Assembly (NCBI RefSeq): GCF_002077945.1
Contig: NZ_LVYD01000013.1
Span: 310,001 to 374,000, forward strand
DNA: 64,000 nt
Source of the DNA: Niastella vici
GTDB taxonomy: Bacteria; Bacteroidota; Bacteroidia; Chitinophagales; Chitinophagaceae
Direction of reading: 5' to 3'
The position numbers and the translations under genes were made by a program. The notes below the pieces were generated by a model. That model did no database searches and was not told the origin of the DNA. It worked only from the letters and a program-made list of their open reading frames with translations. This document shows, one piece after another, positions 35,369 through 42,998 of the stretch. How positions within the stretch are numbered: the stretch's first letter is position 1; each line of letters begins with the position of its first letter.

Positions 35369-36919
35369 TTACTGATTGTTGAACTCCTGATATTGTTTCA
35401 TTTTATTGTACAATGTTTTGCGATCGATGTTCAGTAATTTAGCCGCTTTGCTCTTATTAAAATTTGACTTCTTCAATGCTTCAATGATCGTTTCATATTC
35501 GGCATCGATGCTTGCATTTTTTAATGATAGCTCGCTGTGTGAATGATGCGGATGTGGCCGGGGTATTTCCGCTTCGGTAATTGGTGATGGAATGGGAGGG
35601 GTTGGTGCGGCCTGTTTGGGTTCTGCCTGTAAATAGGTGGTATCGGGCGCTTCATCAAATTGCAATCGTGTAAAATTCGATATTTCAAATGGCAATGTAT
35701 GCGCTTCAATAAAAGCTCCTTCGGCCAGCAGCGTGGCCCGTTTAATTACATTCTTCAGTTCGCGCAGGTTGCCGTACCAGATATAACTTCTGAAAATATC
35801 TTCCACTTCCTTCGTAAATCCCTTCACATTTTTTTCCAGCTCTTTATTGGTTTGCTGCAGGAAGTGCCGGGCAAACACCATGATATCGTCTTTGCGCTCG
35901 CGCAGTGGCGGCACAACAATGCTGAATTCATTAAAACGATGGTACAGGTCTTCGCGGAACTTTCCTTTGCGGGCAATATCCCACAGCTTTTCATTGCTGG
36001 CCACAATGATGCGAATATCGAGGTCAATGTCTTTGGTGCCACCAACGCGCCGCATTTTTCTTTCCTGCACCACGCGCAACAGTGAAACCTGAATGTCGTA
36101 TGATAAGTTACCAATTTCGTCAAGGAAAACGGTGCCGCCATTGGCTATTTCCAGGCTGCCAGTTTTTTGATTCAGGGCGCCGGTGAACGAGCCTTTCTCA
36201 TGACCGAACAGTTCACTGCCGGCCAGTTCTTTCGACATGGCCCCGCAGTCAATGGCCACAAAAGGCATAGCCTTACGACGGCTGCGTTTATGTATTTCCT
36301 GCGCAATGGCTTCTTTACCACTACCGCTTTCGCCATAAATGATAATGCTGTAGTTGGTAGGCGCTACCAGGTCAATTTGCTTCAGGATCTTCTTAAAAGC
36401 TTCACTGTCGCCAAAAATATAATCACCCGAAATAAGGATCTGTTGTTTCTTTTCCCGGTTGTCGTAACTCACCGGCTCATCAGTGGTGGTGGCGGGTGGT
36501 GTATAAGTGGGGGCTGCCTGGGCCGTTGACGTAGTGGTTTGGGCAGTGGTAGCAGTACCCTGATTCTGCAACGCCTTTTTTATAGTGACCAGAATTTCAT
36601 CGGGGAATAATGGTTTGCCTATATAATCGTATGCGCCCAGTTTCATAACTTCCACAGCTACTTTTATATCGCTGTAACCGGTCATAATGATGACCGGAAC
36701 GTCGGGCATTTGTTCCTTTATTTTCACCAGTAAAGTAGTGCCATCCATGTCATCGAGCCTGAAATCGCACAAAACGAGATCGGGCGTGAATGAATTCATC
36801 AGTTCCAAAGCCTTTTTGCCGGCATACACTTCAGCCACTTCGTAGTTATGCTTGGTTAAAAAGCGTTTTAATAACAGGCAAATATCCCTGTCGTCGTCGA
36901 TTACAAGTATTTTCGGCAT
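35369..36919 (-). CDS. Sigma-54-dependent response regulator (NtrC family)
   Basis: A 516-residue activator. The receiver domain (about 4-120) has phospho-acceptor Asp52 in LVLCDFRLDD. A Pro/Thr/Ala linker follows (about 125-160). The AAA+ domain has Walker A GESGSGKE, Walker B FLDEIG and the sigma-54 contact loop as GSFTGA (consensus GAFTGA). The C-terminal Fis-type helix-turn-helix is KAAKLLNIDRKTLYNKM. The frame extends to a TTG at 36925, but ATG at 36919 (MPKILVIDDD) is the natural start. It lies just downstream of rpoN. Confidence 0.95.
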   Translation of the reverse strand: MPKILVIDDDRDICLLLKRFLTKHNYEVAEVYAGKKALELMNSFTPDLVLCDFRLDDMDGTTLLVKIKEQMPDVPVIIMTGYSDIKVAVEVMKLGAYDYIGKPLFPDEILVTIKKALQNQGTATTAQTTTSTAQAAPTYTPPATTTDEPVSYDNREKKQQILISGDYIFGDSEAFKKILKQIDLVAPTNYSIIIYGESGSGKEAIAQEIHKRSRRKAMPFVAIDCGAMSKELAGSELFGHEKGSFTGALNQKTGSLEIANGGTVFLDEIGNLSYDIQVSLLRVVQERKMRRVGGTKDIDLDIRIIVASNEKLWDIARKGKFREDLYHRFNEFSIVVPPLRERKDDIMVFARHFLQQTNKELEKNVKGFTKEVEDIFRSYIWYGNLRELKNVIKRATLLAEGAFIEAHTLPFEISNFTRLQFDEAPDTTYLQAEPKQAAPTPPIPSPITEAEIPRPHPHHSHSELSLKNASIDAEYETIIEALKKSNFNKSKAAKLLNIDRKTLYNKMKQYQEFNNQ

Positions 36920-37020
36920 GTTCAAATTTACTTTTTTACTGTGAGTTTATGATAGATTGTTTCAGGACCACCGGAATGAAATAACGCGTAAATTTTAGTA
37001 TCTTTTTAACAATGCCGTTG

Positions 37021-38442
37021 CTATGCCCATATTGAACGCATTTGCGCCACCGGTATTTGTAAAATTTCACGGTATTTGGCAACCGTTCTTCTGGCAATGG
37101 AAAACCCTCTTTTCGCTAAGATAGTTACGAGTTGCTGATCTGTATACGGATTTTTCTTGTCTTCTTTTTCAATGGCGTCTTCTATGGCTACCTGTATAAC
37201 CTTATTACTGATGGCTTCACCTTTTTCATTGATGATACCTTCTGTGAACAGGTCTTTAAGCAATATCATGCCAAAAGGCGTATCAACATACTTATTGCAG
37301 GTGATACGCGATACGGTAGAAATATCGACACCGGTTTTATCGGCAATATTTTTAAGGATCATGGGTTTAAGCAGTTTTATATCGCCTTCGCGAAAATAAT
37401 CGTACTGCATATTTACAATGGCCTTCATAATGCGCAACATGGTGCCTTCGCGTTGCCTGATGGCGCTTACAAACCATTGTGCCGACTGGTACTTATTCTT
37501 TAAATATTGTGCCGCTGCCGCATCTTTTTTGTTTTTCTGGCTGTCGGCCACTATTTCTTTCCATTCGCGGCTTATAAAAAGGGAGGATGAACGCTGGTTA
37601 TAAAGGGAAACTTCGAGGTAATCACCTTCCTGAACTATCAGAAAATCGGGGATGATGTGGCTATTGGGGGTGCTGCCTTCCTGTACTTCGGCCACCGGCT
37701 TCATTTTCAGGGAGCTCACCAGTTCCAGAATGATCTTTAACTCATCTTCTTCCAGCTGCAGGCATTCCATGATCTTGTCCATATTGCGGTTGCGCAGGTC
37801 CTGGTAATGATCCTGGAGCAGGCAAATGGCCTTTATTACATCGGGCCGTTTGCCGTTCATTGATCTTAACTGCAGCAGCAGGCATTCGCAAATGCTGCGG
37901 GCTCCAATGCCAATGGGATCCAGTTTCTGCAGATTATAGAGTATTTGCTCAAAAGCTTCCGGTTCCAGCCAGGTTTTGCACGAAAATGAATATTCCTCGG
38001 CTATTTTGTCGAGCGGCAGCTCGAGGAGGCCATCGTCGCTCAGGGAGTCAATGAGGTAATCGGCCAGCAAAATTTCATCTGTGTCGTTGCAGCACAGGCG
38101 ATATTGTTTTTTCAGATCTTCCCGGAAATCGGTGGAAGCTTTCATGGGACTGAAAGTTTTTTCTTCGTCGGGCAGGTAATTGCTGTATTCCATTTTATAG
38201 TCGGGAATGTCATCGTAACCATATTCGTCCCAGTCCTGATAATCCTGTACCTGCTCTTTTGCAAATTTGTCAGCATTGGCCTCTTCCTCATCTTCTTTCT
38301 TTTCCAAAAATGGATTGTCCTCTAATTCCTGTTCAATACGATGTTCAAGTTCCAGTGTATTTAAATGAAATAAATTGAGTAGTTGTATCTGTTGCGGCAA
38401 TATTTTGGTTTCCTGTTTCTGCACAAGGTTCTGCTGTAACAT
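37021..38442 (-). CDS. rpoN: RNA polymerase sigma-54 factor RpoN
   Basis: A 473-residue sigma-54. Region I is Gln/Leu-rich (QNLVQKQETKILPQQIQLL, residues 4-22), and an acidic linker (about 45-95) follows. The core-binding domain and HTH lead to the RpoN box, RRTVAKYRE, near residue 455, which recognises the -24 element. It directs transcription of genes with -24/-12 promoters and needs an activator such as the NtrC-type protein encoded 101 nt downstream. The gene order rpoN, activator, kinase, hybrid kinase suggests a single unit. Confidence 0.96.
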   Translation of the reverse strand: MLQQNLVQKQETKILPQQIQLLNLFHLNTLELEHRIEQELEDNPFLEKKEDEEEANADKFAKEQVQDYQDWDEYGYDDIPDYKMEYSNYLPDEEKTFSPMKASTDFREDLKKQYRLCCNDTDEILLADYLIDSLSDDGLLELPLDKIAEEYSFSCKTWLEPEAFEQILYNLQKLDPIGIGARSICECLLLQLRSMNGKRPDVIKAICLLQDHYQDLRNRNMDKIMECLQLEEDELKIILELVSSLKMKPVAEVQEGSTPNSHIIPDFLIVQEGDYLEVSLYNQRSSSLFISREWKEIVADSQKNKKDAAAAQYLKNKYQSAQWFVSAIRQREGTMLRIMKAIVNMQYDYFREGDIKLLKPMILKNIADKTGVDISTVSRITCNKYVDTPFGMILLKDLFTEGIINEKGEAISNKVIQVAIEDAIEKEDKKNPYTDQQLVTILAKRGFSIARRTVAKYREILQIPVAQMRSIWA

Positions 38443-38623
38443 ACGGGTTCATTTTTCTTTATTAACTTCAAGATGCTTTCCACTTTAAGTTATTAGGAAA
38501 ATATTTTTTAGAGCGTTGAGTTACAGGTTGTTGTTCTTAGTTCGTTTTTTTACTATGTTGCGTTTGTTAAAAGTGCTAAGGGGGAATGTAGAAAATTATC
38601 CCCGATTTGTAGAACTAATCACT

Positions 38624-39991
38624 ATGAAAAGAAGACTATTTTTTATTATTTCCGCATTCGTCTTATCACTTATCATTACTGTATCTCTTTCTTATCTCTT
38701 ATACGAGAGTTATGTTCGTTCAAATGAACAGAACCGTCGTATTGAGCACGCGTATAAAGTGAGCCTTCAAACGAGTGCGCTGGAAAATTATATCAAGGAG
38801 GCCGAAACCGCTCAGCGAGGCTATCTGTTAACGAATGACAGCGCTTTCTTACAACCCTATCTGCGTATTCGCGATGATATAAAACCCGGTTATGATACAT
38901 TAAAGCGGTTAATTGCTGATAATGGCAAGCAACAACAATTGCTGAATAAGGCGGGTTTGCTGATGAATAATCTGATCGATCATTTTCAGCACAGTGTATA
39001 TATGAAATCGCGCACCAGCCTTATGGATGCAAAGGATAATATGGATAGCCTGCGCAAGGTTTTCAAGGAAATACAGAATGAAGAAATGGCTCTGGTAAAA
39101 AGATTTTCGGTCAATGAATATGAATCGAGTATGCCGCGGTATTTTACCGCCATATTTTTATTTGCGGCGGTCATCATTTTTGTATCCTTCCTTATTATTC
39201 TTAAAGAATACCGGCAGCGCACAAAATATCAAAAGCAACTGGAGTTGAAAATGATGGAGGTGAATGCGTATAACATAGAGCTGGAACAAATTGCATTTGC
39301 CACTTCGCACGATCTGCAGGAACCGCTGCGGCGTATCAGGACCTTCAGCGACCGCTTGCTATGGAAGTACCGCGACCAGTTAAATGATGAGGGAAAGATG
39401 ATCCTTTCCCGAATTGATTATTCTGCCCGCCGCATGCAGGGATTGATCGAAGATCTGATGAATTTCGCTAACCTGGTGCGTGGTGGTGAAGAGTTGGCTG
39501 TAGTAGATGCTGATAAGTTATTGCAATCGGTGGTTGAGTACCTGAAGCAGGAGATAGCCATAAAAAGGGCCACCATTCATATTGGGCAAATGCCTTCTAT
39601 CACTGGTTTTGAAAAGCAATTATACCTGATGTTCAAGGCGCTCATCGATAACGCCATCAAATTTGGAAAACCAGGCATACCGCCGGTTGTTACCATTCAA
39701 TGTGTGCAAACCAGTGGTGAAGAGCTGGCACATATTGATAAAAAATTAATGAAAAAAAGTTTTATCCGCATAAGCATACAGGATAATGGTATTGGGTTCA
39801 GCAATGAATTCAGTCAGAAAATATTTCTCATATTCCAACGCCTGCATACGGGGTCTGAATATGAAGGCAAGGGTATTGGATTGGCTATTGTTGAAAGAGT
39901 AATGACCAATCATAATGGCTATGTGCTGGCATCGGCCAGGGAAGATAAAGGGGCCTTGTTTAATTTGTATTTTCCTGTAACGGAGAATTAG
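38624..39991 (+). CDS. CHASE3-domain sensor histidine kinase
   Basis: A membrane kinase of 455 residues if it starts at ATG 38624 (MKRRLFFIIS); the open frame begins at TTG 38516, but the signal-anchor helix follows the ATG. A periplasmic CHASE3 domain (ETAQRGYLLTND) lies between two helices. The cytoplasmic part has SHDLQEPLRRIRTFSDRLL with the phosphorylated His and the HATPase motif DNGIGFSNEF. It shares the SHDxxEPLR box with the 33313 kinase. It is divergent from rpoN. Confidence 0.93.
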   Translation: MKRRLFFIISAFVLSLIITVSLSYLLYESYVRSNEQNRRIEHAYKVSLQTSALENYIKEAETAQRGYLLTNDSAFLQPYLRIRDDIKPGYDTLKRLIADNGKQQQLLNKAGLLMNNLIDHFQHSVYMKSRTSLMDAKDNMDSLRKVFKEIQNEEMALVKRFSVNEYESSMPRYFTAIFLFAAVIIFVSFLIILKEYRQRTKYQKQLELKMMEVNAYNIELEQIAFATSHDLQEPLRRIRTFSDRLLWKYRDQLNDEGKMILSRIDYSARRMQGLIEDLMNFANLVRGGEELAVVDADKLLQSVVEYLKQEIAIKRATIHIGQMPSITGFEKQLYLMFKALIDNAIKFGKPGIPPVVTIQCVQTSGEELAHIDKKLMKKSFIRISIQDNGIGFSNEFSQKIFLIFQRLHTGSEYEGKGIGLAIVERVMTNHNGYVLASAREDKGALFNLYFPVTEN

Positions 39992-40331
39992 CAAAAAGAC
40001 TAATATGGTATCTTATGCTTTCAAAGGCTTTGGTAATGGCAGTTTCCCACCTTATGGCTACACTATAACCCGTGAATTCGCCATTGTTTGCACCGATCTT
40101 TACCAGCGCGGCCACTGTATTAGCGCCCGGGTTCGATAAGGTAATTTCAATAACCTGGATCTCAGCCAGAATATCTTCCAGCAAATTCGCCTTGAATGTA
40201 GAAAGAAAACCGATGTCTTCCAGCGGTATGCCCTGTGTTGTTTGCTCATCTATATGCAATAAATAGCTGTTCTTCATAACCTGAAATTTAGGTGTTACAA
40301 TCCTTCTATTTCTCTTCTTATATACGCTCAT
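39960..40331 (-). CDS. Hypothetical protein, possibly HPF/RaiA-like
   Basis: A 123-residue frame if started at 40331 (ATG at 40361 and 40277 are alternatives). After a basic N-terminus, the segments VIEITLSNPG, VAALVKIGANNGEF and AITKAFESIRYHI follow a beta-beta-alpha order like that of ribosome hibernation factors, but no motif is diagnostic. Its 3' end overlaps the CHASE3 kinase stop by 32 nt, in convergent orientation. Family and start are both uncertain. Confidence 0.5.
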   Translation of the reverse strand: MSVYKKRNRRIVTPKFQVMKNSYLLHIDEQTTQGIPLEDIGFLSTFKANLLEDILAEIQVIEITLSNPGANTVAALVKIGANNGEFTGYSVAIRWETAITKAFESIRYHISLFANSPLQENTN

Positions 40332-40628
40332 TTTATAACGACCGGCAATTAAAGCAGCCAACAGTACTTCTGTAAAGATTGTACCCCCGCGGGAAATATT
40401 GAAGCAAAATAGTAGAATGTAGAACTTAGTCTACACGCTGTAATTTTTTTTACCTGAACAGGGGAGCGTTATCTGAGTGTTATTGAAAATAACTGATGGA
40501 AACGAGCCAGCGGTATGATTTTTACAAATTATACATAGAAGGCCGGTACGGTGTGTAAAGAATTGCGAGCACCAGCATTACCGGTAAGTGCGTGACGGAA
40601 ATGTATTTATTAACCAAAAATTTATTTT

Positions 40629-40796
40629 ATGTTACGTTGGACAGTCATATTTCTGGTGGTGGCCATCATAGCAGCCGTTTTCGGATTTACCGGAATAGCT
40701 GCAGGTGCAGCTTCCATTGCCAAAATTCTGTTTTTTATTTTTATAATATTATTCCTGGTCTCATTGGTGGCAGGAGGTTTTCGCCGGGTCGACTAA
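40629..40796 (+). CDS. DUF1328 (UPF0391) small membrane protein
   Basis: A 55-residue protein starting [20 protein letters not shown] with two helices (about 5-21 and 33-50), a Gly/Ala-rich turn ([12 protein letters not shown]) and the end GGFRRVD. This is the complete DUF1328 pattern, widespread in stress-induced operons. It is followed by the perfect hairpin terminator at 40836-40890. Function unknown; it is probably induced by osmotic or other stress. Confidence 0.93.
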   Translation: MLRWTVIFLVVAIIAAVFGFTGIAAGAASIAKILFFIFIILFLVSLVAGGFRRVD

Positions 40797-40835
40797 CGTT
40801 GAATAAAATCAGCAAGTCATGGAGCCGGAAAGACC

Positions 40836-40890
40836 AAAAGTCCGGAAGGGTCAATGATACTATCAGACACCTTCCGGACTTTTTTTATTT
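40836..40890 (+). terminator. Perfect 14-bp stem terminator
   Basis: AAAAGTCCGGAAGG (40836-40849) pairs with CCTTCCGGACTTTT (40870-40883), followed by a T-rich run. It shares the AAAGTCCGGAA stem with the hairpin at 18235. Confidence 0.92.
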
Positions 40891-40943
40891 CTTCGCTTGT
40901 GTTCTTAAGGAAATTTTAAGGTTAATGTCTCTTAACAATAACT

Positions 40944-40951
40944 TACTTTTG
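40944..40951 (+). promoter_or_regulatory. -7 box TACTTTTG of the orphan response regulator
   Basis: An exact match to the Bacteroidota -7 consensus TAnnTTTG, 37 nt before the ATG at 40989. The -33 element is poor. Confidence 0.6.
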
Positions 40952-40988
40952 AATTCTTACATTGAAAGGAAAAACAGGCGTGGATATT

Positions 40989-41426
40989 ATGAACAACCAG
41001 CCAATACTTATTGCGGAGGATGATGCCGATGACCGGTACCTGCTTCAAACTGCCTTTTCGGAAATAGGTTTTCCCGAAAGAATAGATTTTGTAGAGAATG
41101 GGATAGAAGTGCTGCATTACCTCGATAATATATATGCGAGCAGCAACATGGAAGAGAAAGCCCTCCCGGGTTTTATTCTGCTCGATTTGAATATGCCCAA
41201 AAAAGATGGCCGGGAAGTATTGAAAGAATTAAAACAGCATCCCGTTTTTAAAAAGATCCCCGTTATTGTTTTTACCACTACCAAGAATGAAATAGAGATC
41301 AAACGCTGTTACGAACTCGGCGCCAATAGTTATGTGGTAAAGCCTATCAGCTTCGATGCTTTATTAAAAGTGGTGGAGAACATCCGCAGCTTTTGGTTTC
41401 AAACTGCATCCATTCCCGTTTCCTGA
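40989..41426 (+). CDS. Single-domain response regulator (Rcp1-like)
   Basis: A 145-residue receiver domain with phospho-acceptor Asp66 in FILLDLNMPKKDGREV, acidic pair DDADD at 11-15, Thr at TTTKNE and Lys in VVKPIS. The length and the NMPKKDGREVLKELK helix are like Rcp1, the partner of phytochrome-type kinases. ATG 40989 follows a basic upstream stretch that I exclude. No output domain. It is close to kinases with the SHDxxEPLR box, which commonly pair with this type. Confidence 0.9.
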   Translation: MNNQPILIAEDDADDRYLLQTAFSEIGFPERIDFVENGIEVLHYLDNIYASSNMEEKALPGFILLDLNMPKKDGREVLKELKQHPVFKKIPVIVFTTTKNEIEIKRCYELGANSYVVKPISFDALLKVVENIRSFWFQTASIPVS

Positions 41427-41824
41427 TCGGGCTGCGTCTCAGGTGTATCATGATGCATCTTTCCATTCTTTTTAAAGAATGCTTTTATTTTATTCAACAG
41501 TGATTTAGGTTCATCGCTCAAATGCGATGCGTAATTCTTTATAAAGAAGGGAATAAGCCATTTGGTAAGCCAGCCGGTATTTGCCAGCAATACCTTTTTA
41601 ATAAGGCCATCGGCCAGTAAGTTAACACCAATCTGTGCTATACCAATACCGTGCTTACGGGTGAACAGGTTGCGTATGGTGCCAGCCACGACAGCCGCAG
41701 GTTTTAATTCTTCTTTAAGTGAGCGCCAGTCTTCTTTGATCTGAAGCTCCTGCTCGGCCATCAATGTTTTCAGCCTGGCTTTCTCCTGTAACAATTCTTT
41801 ATAACTCGTTATCTGTTTTGTCAT
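41399..41824 (-). CDS. Third protein of the YtxH-DUF1469 group
   Basis: A 141-residue protein starting MTKQITSYKELLQEK (ATG 41824). The N-terminus is a charged helix (about 7-40). A hydrophobic part (about 70-105, with GWLTKWLIPFFIK) may be a membrane segment. The C-terminus is charged. It overlaps the DUF1469 gene by 26 nt. Position and design recall YqjK, the third gene of E. coli yqjD-yqjE-yqjK, but I saw no clear family motif. Confidence 0.7.
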   Translation of the reverse strand: MTKQITSYKELLQEKARLKTLMAEQELQIKEDWRSLKEELKPAAVVAGTIRNLFTRKHGIGIAQIGVNLLADGLIKKVLLANTGWLTKWLIPFFIKNYASHLSDEPKSLLNKIKAFFKKNGKMHHDTPETQPDQETGMDAV

Positions 41825-42158
41825 AAATTCTCCGAACGATAAAGTCCATGATAAATGGAAGGATGATCTTTCTGCGCAGCAAATAAAACACAACAAACAC
41901 TAAAAGGTAAAACAAAGCTACGATAAAATAGCCAGCGGCGGCATTTTTCAACAGATGGCCCAGGTACAGGGAAAGCCCAATACCCGCTAACAATAGAATA
42001 CACAATATAAAGCCGCCAAACAAAAAGAAAATAATAGCACGGGCAACAGCTTTTGTGCCTGCCTGTGCTACATTGATGCGGGCCAGCTCATAATAAGTTT
42101 GTGCAATATCCTGTACACTATTGGCAAGGTTGGCTGCTTTGGTGTTTAAATTCTCCAT
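41799..42158 (-). CDS. DUF1469/holin-superfamily inner-membrane protein (YqjE-like)
   Basis: A 119-residue protein with two strong helices (about 40-65 and 70-95) of the DUF1469 (Actinobacteriophage holin superfamily III) family. The N-terminal helix (about 1-35) is charged. It is not a phage holin in this context. It lies 59 nt downstream of a YtxH gene and overlaps the next gene by 26 nt. Confidence 0.82.
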   Translation of the reverse strand: MENLNTKAANLANSVQDIAQTYYELARINVAQAGTKAVARAIIFFLFGGFILCILLLAGIGLSLYLGHLLKNAAAGYFIVALFYLLVFVVFYLLRRKIILPFIMDFIVRRIYDKTDNEL

Positions 42159-42217
42159 GTTGTATTTTTAGATCCCGGCCTGTAAATAAGCTACCTGCTG
42201 ACATCAGACTGTGTACA

Positions 42218-42448
42218 TTAATTTTCAAATCCATGCTGAACTTCTTCTTCCGCAGCTGCATACATATTCTTCATTTCTTCCTTGCCTAAAGCCAGTAATT
42301 CGGCTACATCTTCCATCACTTCGTCGATGCCGGTCCTGATCTTTCGTCTGAGCTCACTGCCTTTTTCCGGAGCCAGTAAAATACCAATGGCTGCACCCGC
42401 AGCTGCTGCGGCCAGCATCCCTAGAATGATTTTTGTGTTAGATGTCAT
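42218..42448 (-). CDS. YtxH-domain small membrane protein
   Basis: A 76-residue protein. Residues about 4-25 form a Gly/Ala-rich helix (KIILGMLAAAAAGAAIGILLAPEKGS), whose end, LLAPEKGSELR, is the YtxH hallmark; the rest is a charged helix. YtxH-type proteins are induced by stress. It leads the YtxH, DUF1469, third-protein group. Confidence 0.85.
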   Translation of the reverse strand: MTSNTKIILGMLAAAAAGAAIGILLAPEKGSELRRKIRTGIDEVMEDVAELLALGKEEMKNMYAAAEEEVQHGFEN

Positions 42449-42571
42449 ACATTTACGTTTTCAGGAATTTGAGGAAAAAATTATACCACTGACCCAGGAT
42501 TCCTGTTTTTTTTATATTTTTCATCAATGGGAAACAATTTCCCCAGGGTATTTAAAATTCAGCTCTAAAAC

Positions 42572-42919
42572 ATGACAAAAGAGCGACTTAAGGTTTTAAT
42601 AATAGACGATGAGAAGGATCTGTGCCTTTTGATAAAGGCCTATCTTAGCCGTAAAAACTGTGATGTACATACTGCCTATACGCTTTCGGATGGCCTTAGC
42701 CAGGTAGATCAGTTTTTGCCCGATATCTTATTTCTTGATAATAACCTTCCTGATGGCCTGGGTTGGGAAAAGGCTGAGAATATCATTAAGGATCATCCCA
42801 ATATAAAACTGCACCTGTTAAGCGCTTATAACCCGCCCCGCATTAAAGATGGCCTGCCGGTCACCAAAGTGTGGGAAAAACCCATTTCCCTGCGCGACCT
42901 CGACATGTATTTCAGCTAG
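42572..42919 (+). CDS. Single-domain response regulator
   Basis: A 115-residue receiver with Asp56 in DILFLDNNLPDG, acidic residues IDDEKD near 11-16, Ser at LLSAYN and Lys in VWEKPIS. No output domain, so it may relay phosphate or act by protein contact. It lies just upstream of the GAPDH gene on the same strand but separated by its promoter. Confidence 0.9.
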   Translation: MTKERLKVLIIDDEKDLCLLIKAYLSRKNCDVHTAYTLSDGLSQVDQFLPDILFLDNNLPDGLGWEKAENIIKDHPNIKLHLLSAYNPPRIKDGLPVTKVWEKPISLRDLDMYFS

Positions 42920-42970
42920 TTACGCTTATTCCTTAAAAATCCCATAGTAACTCTGCATTTACCGGTTGAT

Positions 42971-42978
42971 TATATTTG
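42971..42978 (+). promoter_or_regulatory. -7 box TATATTTG before gap
   Basis: Exact TAnnTTTG match 20 nt before the ATG at 42999. No good -33 TTTG was seen. If used, the leader is only about 13 nt, and the upstream TTG (42966) cannot be the start. Confidence 0.6.
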
Positions 42979-42998
42979 CAACTCATTTTAGAAACTAT

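Noticed and set aside
36923-36930. TAAATTTG, an exact -7 box on the minus strand before the NtrC-type gene
   Set aside because: Only 3 nt separate it from ATG 36919, so a transcript from it would begin at or beyond the start codon; probably coincidence.
41799-42158. Phage holin suggesting a prophage
   Set aside because: DUF1469 belongs to the holin superfamily by fold only; neighbours are YtxH and a stress-type protein, and no phage genes occur.
42966-42998. Upstream extension of the GAPDH frame from TTG 42966
   Set aside because: It would include the -7 box, and the GAPDH fold starts at the MMRIAINGMGRIG segment.
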